From contig JAFWQM010000159.1 in NCBI GenBank assembly GCA_017509065.1, positions 1-15,690 of the forward strand: a DNA stretch of 15,690 nucleotides. The letters are read 5' to 3'. The DNA comes from Clostridia bacterium (lineage in GTDB: Bacteria > Bacillota_A > Clostridia > Christensenellales > Aristaeellaceae). Numbering within the stretch: the first letter of the stretch is position 1; the number at the start of each line of letters is the position of its first letter. The position numbers were made by a program, and so were the translations under genes. Shown here in pieces: positions 1 through 6,272 of the stretch. A model generated the notes under the pieces. That model saw only the letters and a list, made by a program, of their open reading frames with translations. It ran no database searches and was not told the DNA's origin.

Positions 1-894
1 ATCCATGCTGCCTTCGGTCTTGCCCGCGCCAACGATGGTGTGCAGTTCATCGATGAACAGGATGATCTTTCCTTCGCTCTTTTTGATTTCGGCAAGAACG
101 GCTTTCAAACGCTCCTCAAACTCGCCCCGGAACTTGGCCCCGGCGATTAGGGAGCCCATATCCAGGGAAAACACGCTGCGGTCCTTCAGGCTGTCCGGCA
201 CGTCGCCGCGCACGATACGCAGGGCCAAACCCTCGGCGATGGCGGTTTTGCCCACGCCGGGCTCGCCGATCAGCACGGGATTGTTTTTGCTCTTGCGGCT
301 CAAAATCCGGATCACGTCCCGGATCTCGCTGTCGCGCCCGATCACGGGATCCAGCTTGCCCTTCCGGGCCATATCCACCAGATCGGAACCGTATTTCGTC
401 AGCGCGTCATAGGTGTCCTCCGGATTGTCGCTGGTGACCCGGGCCGCGCCGCGCACGGTAGACAGCGCTTTCAGGAACGCGCTTTCCGAAATGCTCAGCC
501 GCTTAAACAGCGGGGCCAGCTCCTTGTCCGCCGTCTTGATCAGGGCTAAGAACAAATGCTCCACTGAAATGTATTCATCTTTCATCCGGGCCGCTTCGTC
601 CGCCGCTGCGCGCAGAGCTTTATCCATATCGGCGGATACGTAAACCTTGCCCTCTTCCCGGGAAAGGCCCCGCACCTGGGGCAGCTTTTGCAAAAGATTT
701 TCCGTGCCGGCGCGCAGTTCTTCCGCATCCACGTTCATTTTGGCCAATAACTGCGGGATCAGCCCTTCCGGCAGGTTCAGCAGCGCCGAAAGCAGATGAA
801 CCTGCTCCAATTGCTGGTGCCCTCTCTCCTGGGCCAAGCGCTGGGCCAATTGAATGGTTTCCATGGATTTCTGGGTGTACTGATTGTTGCTCAT
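1..894 (-). CDS. clpB: ATP-dependent chaperone ClpB, N-terminal 298 residues (3' end outside window)
   Basis: Hsp100/AAA+ disaggregase that works with DnaK/DnaJ/GrpE to extract proteins from aggregates in the cytoplasm. The visible part has the double Clp N-domain (about residues 1-145), then the start of nucleotide-binding domain 1. Walker A is GEPGVGKT (210-217) and Walker B is IILFIDE (277-283), followed by the typical HTIVGAG. The region before NBD1 ([17 protein letters not shown]) is also characteristic. The start ATG at 894 follows a GGGGG ribosome binding site. The gene has its own promoter with a CtsR-like operator, so it should be heat/stress induced. ClpC shares this N-terminal layout, and the ClpB-specific middle coiled-coil lies outside the window. 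The [18 protein letters not shown] start and [14 protein letters not shown] favour ClpB. Confidence 0.93.
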   Translation of the reverse strand, partial: MSNNQYTQKSMETIQLAQRLAQERGHQQLEQVHLLSALLNLPEGLIPQLLAKMNVDAEELRAGTENLLQKLPQVRGLSREEGKVYVSADMDKALRAAADEAARMKDEYISVEHLFLALIKTADKELAPLFKRLSISESAFLKALSTVRGAARVTSDNPEDTYDALTKYGSDLVDMARKGKLDPVIGRDSEIRDVIRILSRKSKNNPVLIGEPGVGKTAIAEGLALRIVRGDVPDSLKDRSVFSLDMGSLIAGAKFRGEFEERLKAVLAEIKKSEGKIILFIDELHTIVGAGKTEGSMD

Positions 895-942
895 ACCATC
901 AACCCCCGTTCGGGATATTATCGTCAGTCGAAGATCAAATTT

Positions 943-959
943 TCTGACTTTCTTTGACC
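943..959 (-). promoter_or_regulatory. CtsR operator of clpB
   Basis: On the minus strand the site reads GGTCAAAGAAAGTCAGA. The CtsR heptad direct repeat is RGTCAAA-NAN-RGTCAAA, and the match is 16 of 17, with one G for A in the second heptad. It lies just downstream of the -10 box, at about +3 to +19, where a bound repressor would block transcription. CtsR is the class III heat-shock repressor of Gram-positive bacteria and commonly controls clp genes. The ctsR gene itself is not in the window. Confidence 0.85.
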
Positions 960-968
960 TTCAATCGT

Positions 969-996
969 ATTGTACCACGTTTTCCCTCTCTGTCAA
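969..996 (-). promoter_or_regulatory. sigma-A promoter of clpB
   Basis: On the minus strand, a perfect -35 TTGACA (996-991) and a -10 TACAAT (974-969, 5 of 6) are separated by 16 bases. Predicted transcription starts near 962, leaving a leader of about 65 bases that contains the CtsR box and the ribosome binding site. Confidence 0.85.
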
Positions 997-1040
997 CCCT
1001 TTTTTTAAAAAATATTTCTGAAAAAGCAGAAAAAAACCTC

Positions 1041-1069
1041 TTGCATTTTCCCCGCGCATCTGCTATAAT
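1041..1069 (+). promoter_or_regulatory. promoter of tRNA-Arg
   Basis: A perfect -10 TATAAT (1064-1069) lies 28 bases before the tRNA. The -35 TTGCAT (1041-1046) is weak (3 of 6) but has the ideal 17-base spacing. Confidence 0.7.
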
Positions 1070-1097
1070 AATCAAGCTGTTTGAAAGAGCAGCATGT

Positions 1098-1171
1098 GCG
1101 CCCTTAGCTCAGCTGGATAGAGTGTTTGACTACGAATCAAAAGGTCGAGGGTTCGAATCCCCCAGGGCGCG
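1098..1171 (+). tRNA. tRNA-Arg (anticodon ACG)
   Basis: The 74-base cloverleaf has acceptor stem GCGCCCT/AGGGCGC (1098-1104 with 1164-1170), D-arm GCTC with the AGCTGGATAGA loop, and anticodon stem TTTGA/TCAAA enclosing loop CTACGAA. That loop gives anticodon ACG, whose A34 would be deaminated to inosine to read CGN codons. The T-arm has the canonical GGTTCGAATCC. CCA is not encoded: the next bases are CTTTTC. The gene is solitary, with its own promoter and terminator. Confidence 0.96.
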
Positions 1172-1181
1172 CTTTTCACGG

Positions 1182-1212
1182 ATGCCATCTTCGTTGCGAA
1201 GGTGGCATTTTC
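1182..1212 (+). terminator. intrinsic terminator of tRNA-Arg
   Basis: A 12-bp stem, ATGCCATCTTCG (1182-1193) with CGAAGGTGGCAT (1197-1208), contains one G-U pair and encloses a 3-base TTG loop. TTTT follows. It should separate the tRNA transcript from the peptidase operon. Confidence 0.85.
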
Positions 1213-1299
1213 TGTTACAACAGGATTTTTTGATTTTTGGGAGAATATCAATAATGAAATATGGCGCGAAACGCAAATGATCGCGGAAAGGAAACAGGC

Positions 1300-2346
1300 A
1301 TGAAAAAGACCAATTTAAAGAAGTATACGGATTTTCTGGTAAAAGAAACGGAAACGCTCCTGAACATCGATTCTCCCACAGGGTATACGGAAGACGCGGC
1401 TACCTGGGTGAAAAACGAGTTTGAAAAGTTAGGCTTTGAAGCAAAGCTGACCAATAAAGGCGGCGTTCTTGTTTCCTTCGGCGGCAGCGACCGGGAAAAC
1501 GGGCTGCTGCTGGAAGCACATGCGGATACCCTCGGCGGTATGGTGGCGGAAATCAAAGGCAACGGACGCCTCCGTCTCACCAACTTAGGCGGCATGAACC
1601 CCAACAACGCCGAAACTGAAAACGTCCGCGTGGTCACAAAGTTCAACGGTATTTATGAAGGAACTTTCCAGCTCTGCAACGCTTCCATCCATGTGAACGG
1701 CGAGTACAACAATATCAAGCGGGGATGGGATACCTGCGAGGTCGTTCTGGATGAGGATGTAAAGAAAAAGGAAGACACCGAGAAGCTTGGCATCGCCGTG
1801 GGCGATATCGTGTGTTTTGAGCCCAACGTCCGGATCACGAAATCCGGCTACATCAAGTCCCGGTTTCTGGATGATAAATTAAGCGTAGGCATTCTCTTAG
1901 GGCTCGCGAAATATATCCGGGATGAAAAAATTGTCCCCAAACGCGCGCTTTACGCCCATATCACGGTTTATGAAGAGGAGGGGCACGGCGGATCCGGCAG
2001 CGTTCCCGCGGGCTGCACGGAAGCCATCTCCGTGGATATGGGCTGCGTCGGCGAAGGCTTGCAGTGTACGGAAAAGCAGGTTTCCATCTGCGCCAAAGAC
2101 AGCCACGGCCCGTACAGCTATCCGATCGTCAAAGGGCTGATCGAAGCCGCCAAAGGCTGCGGAGCGGATTACGCGGTGGATATCTATCCGCATTACGGCA
2201 GCGACGTGGAAGCAACGCTCCGTGCGGGCAACGACCTGCGCCATGGTCTGATCGGCGCGGGGGTATACGCTTCCCACGGGTATGAGAGAAGCCACAGAGA
2301 CGGCGCGGAAAACACGCTGCGCTTGCTGATAGCCTATGCATTATGA
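1300..2346 (+). CDS. M42 family metallopeptidase (glutamyl/deblocking aminopeptidase type)
   Basis: Cytoplasmic di-metal (Zn/Co) aminopeptidase of the FrvX/PepA/TET family, expected to remove N-terminal residues from peptides as a large oligomer. The protein has 348 residues, usual for the family. Visible motifs are the HAD metal site (H74, D76), the bridging aspartate in FLDDKLS (D191/D192), the catalytic and metal glutamates in VYEEEGHGGSG (E225-E227), VDMG (D246), and the terminal SHGYERSH with the last histidine ligand. The ORF is open from 1261, but ATG 1300 has AAAGGA seven bases upstream and is preferred. It leads a run of co-directional genes. No convincing promoter is visible between the tRNA terminator and the start. 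Cellulase-like M42 annotations are historical misnomers. Confidence 0.93.
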   Translation: MKKTNLKKYTDFLVKETETLLNIDSPTGYTEDAATWVKNEFEKLGFEAKLTNKGGVLVSFGGSDRENGLLLEAHADTLGGMVAEIKGNGRLRLTNLGGMNPNNAETENVRVVTKFNGIYEGTFQLCNASIHVNGEYNNIKRGWDTCEVVLDEDVKKKEDTEKLGIAVGDIVCFEPNVRITKSGYIKSRFLDDKLSVGILLGLAKYIRDEKIVPKRALYAHITVYEEEGHGGSGSVPAGCTEAISVDMGCVGEGLQCTEKQVSICAKDSHGPYSYPIVKGLIEAAKGCGADYAVDIYPHYGSDVEATLRAGNDLRHGLIGAGVYASHGYERSHRDGAENTLRLLIAYAL

Positions 2347-2370
2347 AAATCTTGAGGAGGAAAAGGGATT

Positions 2371-3006
2371 ATGAAACGAATGCTTTCCGTATTGCTGCTC
2401 ATTTCATTGCTTTACTGTCCTTCCGCATTCGCTGATCAGCTCACAGATTCCCTCAATGAGGGCGTTCCATTTGGCGTTGTACACGCGGAAGACAGCAAAG
2501 CATTGGTTGTCTATTCTTCCACAAGCGCTCGCACCAGCAGTGATAAACTGACTGATTATCAGCTATGCGCGATCCTGTCCACGAAGAAAAGCGGCAGTAC
2601 GCTGTGGTATCAAATCCGATATATCAGCGGCAAGTCTTTGAAAGAAGGATATGTAAAAGGAGGTATCTTCTATCCTTTTACGCTGGCGGGCCTCATCACG
2701 ATCACAGCGGATTCCGCGGCAGCGGAAACGTTACGAACGCTGATCAGCGAATCCAAGGCAAATCCTTTTGTTTCAGTAACCGCGTCTCCCACCCCCAAGC
2801 CCACTTCAACGCCGAAGGCTGCAACGACCGCCGCGCCTTCATCCGGCAGGAAGAAATATGTTCTCAACACAAAGACCATGAAATTTCATTTGCCAAGCTG
2901 CAGCGAGGCAGACAAAATAACGGACGATAACAGGAAAAACACGACGACCACACGGGAATCGCTGCTGGACCAGGGCTATACACCGTGTCAAAAATGCAAT
3001 CCGTGA
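2371..3006 (+). CDS. secreted SH3-like protein with C-terminal Ada-like zinc-binding module
   Basis: The product has 211 residues and no recognised named homologue. A signal peptide covers residues 1-21 (MKRM, a hydrophobic LLLISLLYC core, then AFA before DQ). The LLYC cysteine does not fit a lipobox, so it is probably secreted rather than a lipoprotein. Residues 40-108 look like an SH3b domain (LVVYSSTSARTSS at the start, WYQIRY, then EGYVKGG). A Thr/Pro/Ala linker follows (about 138-158). The C-terminal 50 residues form the small module often fused to extracellular nucleases and competence-like proteins (VLNTKTMKFHLPSC ... GYTPCQKCNP). Its likely zinc ligands are H173/C177 and C206/C209. 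AGGAGG (2355-2360) lies 10 bases before the ATG. It sits 24 bases after the peptidase gene, so the two are probably co-transcribed. A cell-wall-associated binding role is inferred only. Confidence 0.85.
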   Translation: MKRMLSVLLLISLLYCPSAFADQLTDSLNEGVPFGVVHAEDSKALVVYSSTSARTSSDKLTDYQLCAILSTKKSGSTLWYQIRYISGKSLKEGYVKGGIFYPFTLAGLITITADSAAAETLRTLISESKANPFVSVTASPTPKPTSTPKAATTAAPSSGRKKYVLNTKTMKFHLPSCSEADKITDDNRKNTTTTRESLLDQGYTPCQKCNP

Positions 3007-3051
3007 TTCTCAGAATAAGCGTTTTTCTGAATGCGTCGTTTGGAGGCAACA

Positions 3052-3561
3052 ATGATGGAACGCAAAAAATACGGCTGGACGGTCAAGGGCATCCTCGGCC
3101 TCGTTTTTTCGCCGATGGGACTTTTGTTCCTCATTTTGGGCATTTCCTTCTGGTATTACAAGGCCGGCAGCAATCCGGAGGACCCGCAAATCTTTTTGTA
3201 CGTTTTCGGCGGCATGGGCGCGGCTTTCTTTCTTGTGGGGTTGAGCCTGCTGCTGGCCGACGTTCGCCGCCGCGCGCTCCAGCGGCGCGCCTATGAGGGC
3301 GGGTATTATGTCATGGCGAAGATTGCCGGCGTGCATGCGCAGAAAAATGTGAACATGAACGGCATGAACCCCGTCGTGGTGGAATGCCATTATCAAGATC
3401 CCTCGTCCGGCGTCGTGCATATCTACCGCAGCCGGTATCTGTACATGCACGTTGACGGCCTGCTGCAATCCGATCAGGTGCCGGTTTACATCGACCGGAT
3501 GAACGAGGACGTTGGCTTTGTCGATATTGACGCGGTTTTACCGGCAATCAAGGTACATTGA
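3052..3561 (+). CDS. two-helix membrane protein of unknown function (DUF3592-like)
   Basis: The product has 169 residues. Two transmembrane helices are clear: about residues 13-36 (ILGLVFSPMGLLFLILGISFW) and 46-69 (IFLYVFGGMGAAFFLVGLSLL). A basic RRRALQRR segment follows, then a beta-rich tail of about 90 residues with VECHYQDPSSGVVHIYRS and VPVYIDRMNEDVGFVDID. That tail pattern (residues of a DP.sG..h.frS type, then V.VYvD) recalls DUF3592-type proteins. The positive-inside rule puts the tail in the cytoplasm. GGAGG (3042-3046) precedes two adjacent ATGs, 3052 and 3055, and either could be used. The stop lies two bases before the next start, implying translational coupling. Confidence 0.8.
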   Translation: MMERKKYGWTVKGILGLVFSPMGLLFLILGISFWYYKAGSNPEDPQIFLYVFGGMGAAFFLVGLSLLLADVRRRALQRRAYEGGYYVMAKIAGVHAQKNVNMNGMNPVVVECHYQDPSSGVVHIYRSRYLYMHVDGLLQSDQVPVYIDRMNEDVGFVDIDAVLPAIKVH

Positions 3562-3563
3562 CG

Positions 3564-4088
3564 ATGCGCATTTTTGTCGCTTTACAGCCCACGCCCGCCT
3601 TTCGGGATGCTTTGGCGTCGGCGCAGGATCGCCTGCGGGCTGCCGGGGTGACCGGACGGTACCTGTCGCCTTCCAATCTGCATCTGACGCTGGCGTTCAT
3701 CGGCATGTGGCCGGAGGATATTACAGGGCTTCTGCCCATCGTGCAGTAGCCGTTTCCCATTACGCTGTCTCATTTGGGCGTTTTCCCGAAAGCCCATGTT
3801 TTGTGGGCGGGGGTCAAGCCCTCCGAAGCGCTGGACAGCGCGGCCAGGCAAGTCCGGCAAGCGCTGTCAGCGGCGGGAATCCCCTTTGATCAGCAGGACT
3901 TCAATCCGCACATCACCCTGGCGCGGAAGCCTGCCGTGCCGGAGCATGTGATGCTTTCAGAAATCAAAATCCCCCAGGCAACGATGATCGTAAGGGATCT
4001 ATGCCTGTACCGATCCGATCATGGTGAAAACGGGATGGAATACACGGTCATTGGCCGGAGCAGGAAATCAGATGACGGTCCGCATTGA
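3564..4088 (+). pseudogene. thpR: RNA 2',3'-cyclic phosphodiesterase (2H/ThpR family) interrupted by an in-frame TAG
   Basis: 2H phosphoesterase of the 2'-5' RNA ligase family, which hydrolyses 2',3'-cyclic phosphate RNA ends. Both signature motifs are present: HLTL (H40, T42) and HITL (H116, T118). They lie in one reading frame of 175 codons, but codon 62 (3747-3749) is TAG. The two open parts (3564-3749 and 3750-4088) show no frameshift, and the sequence on each side (LLPIVQ, then PFPITLSHLG) reads as one continuous family member. A recent nonsense mutation is the simplest explanation. Read-through or a base-call error would also fit. The start is ATG 3564 (AAGG ten bases upstream). TTG 3558 overlaps the preceding stop and is less likely. 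The GH2 gene in this window ends at TAG, so general recoding of TAG is unlikely. Confidence 0.85.
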
Positions 4089-4149
4089 CGCCGACGCGTG
4101 CCCCGTCACGCGAATCGCGGAGGACATTGCCAGGAAACACGGTATATAA
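4072..4149 (+). pseudogene. truncated YaiI/YqxD (DUF188, UPF0178) family N-terminus
   Basis: A 25-codon open frame begins at ATG 4072, inside the end of the phosphodiesterase gene (17-base overlap). It encodes MTVRIDADACPVTRIAEDIA then RKHGI before TAA. The (V/I)DADACPV start, followed by an amphipathic helix ending in K(H)G, is the hallmark of the YaiI/YqxD family. That family normally has about 150 residues and a PIN-like fold, with VDADACPV holding the first acidic residues. Here it stops just after the first helix. The DNA that follows does not continue the family in any frame I could follow, so this is a stub left by a deletion or rearrangement. The overlap suggests a former coupled pair. 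Confidence 0.75.
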
Positions 4150-4275
4150 ACAAATTATACGACGTTTTTAAGAGCTTCGGAGACGGCTTCCTGCAGTGGA
4201 TGATGGCGTATCTGCGAGACACGAACGTGCTGGACATGATAAAGCGACCGGTTACCTGTAAGAAAGGCAATGAAC
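4150..4275 (+). other. degenerate stretch between the DUF188 stub and the HAD gene
   Basis: There is no intact gene here. The frame used by the phosphodiesterase stays open after its stop and reads LYDVFKSFGDGFLQWMMAYL and then RDTNVLDMIKRP. This looks like real, helix-forming protein sequence rather than random translation. It has no start with a ribosome binding site and runs into the HAD gene in another frame. I do not recognise the family. It could be the tail of a gene fused to the DUF188 stub at a deletion point near 4143-4155. Confidence 0.45.
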
Positions 4276-5013
4276 ATGCATCACAACTTCCTCTTTGATC
4301 TCGACCAGACACTGCTTGATTTTCACGCATCCGAATATAAAGCCCTTGGAATCGTTTTAAGCGCAAACGGCCTTTCGTTCTCGGATGAAATCTATCTGGC
4401 TTTCAAAGCATACAATCAATTCCTCTGGCTGGAGCTTGAAAAAGGAAAGATATCAAGGACCGAACTTTTTACCATGCGTTTTCTTGATGTGTTCAGGCGA
4501 TGCGAGGGAGACGCGGCAAAGCTCGATCCGCTGAAGGTCAACGATGATTTCATTAAGACGATGTCGGTAAACGGCGTGCTGATGGACGGTGCGCTGGAAT
4601 TCGTGAAGAAGATCAGGAACGGGATCGACGATGCGAGGATTTACATCATTACCAACGGCGCGACGGTAAACGCCAAGGGCAGGATCGCGTCTACAGGCCT
4701 TCATCGGTACATAGACGGCTTATTCGTCAGCGAAGACATGGGTGTGTCAAAGCCATCCAAAGCATACTTTGATATCTGCATTAAACAGATTGGAGAGCCC
4801 AAAGAATCCTGCATCGTGATCGGCGATTCCCTCTCATCGGATATGCTGGGAGCGAAAAACGCCTCCCTGTGTTCCGTATGGTTCATGCCAGCCGGAGACA
4901 TAGACGACGCCATGACGACGTATGATATTGATTCCTGCGCTTCGTCATTCGACGAACTGTTTGAGATACTCAAAAGCTGGGCGGAAACCTGCAGAAGAGC
5001 ACCAAAGTCTTGA
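4276..5013 (+). CDS. HAD-superfamily hydrolase, YjjG-like pyrimidine 5'-nucleotidase
   Basis: Cytoplasmic phosphatase of 245 residues. All four HAD motifs are present: I, FDLDQT (nucleophile D8, D10); II, YIITNGA (T126); III, the lysine in VSEDMGVSKPSKAYFD (K159); IV, VIGDSLSSDMLGAKNA (D184, D189). The SED.GVSKP...FD and GDSL.SDM.GA patterns with a helical cap between motifs I and II are those of the YjjG group, which dephosphorylates non-canonical pyrimidine nucleotides. Substrate remains unproven. ATG 4276 is chosen because AAAGG (4263-4267) lies eight bases upstream. ATG 4270 has only two bases of spacing. It is the last gene before a terminator that overlaps its stop codon. Confidence 0.87.
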   Translation: MHHNFLFDLDQTLLDFHASEYKALGIVLSANGLSFSDEIYLAFKAYNQFLWLELEKGKISRTELFTMRFLDVFRRCEGDAAKLDPLKVNDDFIKTMSVNGVLMDGALEFVKKIRNGIDDARIYIITNGATVNAKGRIASTGLHRYIDGLFVSEDMGVSKPSKAYFDICIKQIGEPKESCIVIGDSLSSDMLGAKNASLCSVWFMPAGDIDDAMTTYDIDSCASSFDELFEILKSWAETCRRAPKS

Positions 5014-5038
5014 AGCTTGAGCGCATCAGGGCTTTTTT
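5013..5038 (+). terminator. intrinsic terminator after HAD gene
   Basis: The hairpin pairs AAGCTTGA (5013-5020) with TCAGGGCTT (5026-5034). It has eight pairs, one bulged G, a GCGCA loop, and six Ts at the end (5033-5038). It begins on the last base of the HAD stop codon. Confidence 0.7.
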
Positions 5039-5131
5039 ATGGTTCTTCATGGAAAGTCAGGGAGAGAAATCGATAGAGCCGCGAATATCCGCAGCGCTTT
5101 GCCATATAGCGTTTCTTGCGTTTCATCCCAC

Positions 5132-5160
5132 TTGCTAATCTTTCCGCTTTATGGTACTAT
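5132..5160 (+). promoter_or_regulatory. possible promoter of the ROK kinase
   Basis: TTGCTA (5132-5137) and TACTAT (5155-5160) are 17 bases apart, each 4 of 6 to consensus. A perfect TATAAT overlaps at 5160-5165 but has no good -35 at standard spacing, so the exact boxes are uncertain. The rest of 5039-5210 shows nothing recognisable beyond the strong GGAGGAGG ribosome binding site at 5195-5202. Confidence 0.5.
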
Positions 5161-5210
5161 ATAATCAAACAGGAAGCAGAACGTGACGTAAAATTGGAGG
5201 AGGTATACAC

Positions 5211-6170
5211 ATGGCATTGGACTACAGCATCTGTTTAGACATCGGCGGGACCAAAGTGCTGGGCGCTATTTTTGACGGCGAAGGCAAGCCCGTCTACCGG
5301 CTCAAGAAAAAAACCAAGTCCGGCGGCGATTCCTCTGAAAATATCGAACAGGTCATCATCAGCGTGGTGCAGGAGATGATCCAGGAATCCGGCATCAGCA
5401 AGAAGGACATCAAGGCTATCGCGGCAGGCGCGCCCGGCGTGATCAATCAGGCCGAGGGCATCGTGCTGTTTTCCCCCAATCTGCCCTGGCGGGACTATGA
5501 TATCAAGTCGCCCATCGAAAAGGAATTCGGCGTTTCCTTCTATATCGGCAACGACGTAAACGTGGGCGTGCTGGGCGAATACAAGTACGGCGCCGCCCAG
5601 GGCTACAAAAACGTGGTGGGTTTCTTCGTGGGCACCGGCATGGGCGGCGGCCTGATTCTGGACGGCAAGCTGTTCACGGGCCACCTGTTCAAGGCAGCGG
5701 AATACGGCCATATGGTGCTTGATCCCGAAGGGCCTCTGTGCGGCTGCGGCCAGCGCGGCTGCTTAGAGGCGCTCTCCAGCAAGCAGGGCATGTCCTCCTA
5801 CATCCGCCAGCAGGTGTCCCGGGGCAGGCCCTGCATGATGGCCGACGCCCTGGACGGCTCCGCCTTCAAGAGCAAAGCCCTGAAAAAGGCCTTGGAAGCA
5901 AAGGACGCCGTGGCAACGGAGGCCGTGGATCGGGCCTGTCATTGGCTGGCCGTGGCCACCGGCAACATGATCAACACCATCAGCCCGGACGTGGTGGTCT
6001 ACGGCGGCGGCGTGATCGAAGCGGTGGGCGATATTTTCTTGGAGAAGATTCTGGCGGAGGTGGACCGCTACTGCATGACCTCCATCCGCCCCACCGTCAC
6101 GCTGAAAAAGGCCGCCTTGGGGGACGATTCCGTGCTTTACGGCGCGCTTTCCATGATCCAGGATGCCTGA
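5211..6170 (+). CDS. ROK family sugar kinase (glucokinase-like)
   Basis: Cytoplasmic ATP-dependent hexose kinase of 319 residues, the usual length. Visible motifs are the phosphate-binding DIGGTK (10-15), the catalytic aspartate in GNDVNVG (N114, D115), GTGMGGGLILDG (141-152), the sugar- and zinc-binding EYGHMVL (E164, H167), and the ROK zinc cluster CGCGQRGCLE (C177, C179, C184, E186). There is no N-terminal helix-turn-helix, so it is an enzyme rather than a NagC/XylR-type repressor. Glucose is the most common substrate of such proteins. Given the GH20, GH38 and GH2 neighbours, mannose or an N-acetylhexosamine is also possible. It is monocistronic, with its own promoter region and terminator. 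Confidence 0.93.
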   Translation: MALDYSICLDIGGTKVLGAIFDGEGKPVYRLKKKTKSGGDSSENIEQVIISVVQEMIQESGISKKDIKAIAAGAPGVINQAEGIVLFSPNLPWRDYDIKSPIEKEFGVSFYIGNDVNVGVLGEYKYGAAQGYKNVVGFFVGTGMGGGLILDGKLFTGHLFKAAEYGHMVLDPEGPLCGCGQRGCLEALSSKQGMSSYIRQQVSRGRPCMMADALDGSAFKSKALKKALEAKDAVATEAVDRACHWLAVATGNMINTISPDVVVYGGGVIEAVGDIFLEKILAEVDRYCMTSIRPTVTLKKAALGDDSVLYGALSMIQDA

Positions 6171-6188
6171 CCACAAAACGTCAAATGC

Positions 6189-6217
6189 ATCGAAGGGCCG
6201 CGAGCCCTTCGATTTTT
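6189..6217 (+). terminator. intrinsic terminator of the ROK kinase
   Basis: A perfect 10-bp stem, ATCGAAGGGC (6189-6198) with GCCCTTCGAT (6204-6213), has a CGCGA loop. Five Ts follow. Confidence 0.93.
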
Positions 6218-6224
6218 GTTTATG

Positions 6225-6254
6225 AAAAGGGCTGCCCCTTTGGCGAGGCAGCCC
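6225..6254 (-). terminator. intrinsic terminator of the GH2-glgB operon
   Basis: Read on the minus strand, GGGCTGCC (6254-6247) pairs with GGCAGCCC (6236-6229), and TTTT follows (6228-6225). It stands back to back with the ROK terminator, eight bases away, insulating the convergent units. Confidence 0.85.
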
Positions 6255-6272
6255 AATATTCCGTCAGCGCGT

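Noticed and set aside
1098..1171. tRNA-Arg as an integration (att) site for a mobile element
   Set aside because: No integrase gene or repeated 3' end of the tRNA is seen downstream. Ordinary genes follow.
954..1280. A 108-codon open frame across the tRNA region
   Set aside because: It runs through the clpB promoter, the tRNA gene and its terminator. No coding signal.
3558..4088. TAG recoded as a sense codon genome-wide, suggested by the amber codon in the phosphodiesterase
   Set aside because: The GH2 gene ends at TAG (8270-8268) with glgB starting right after, so TAG works as a stop here.
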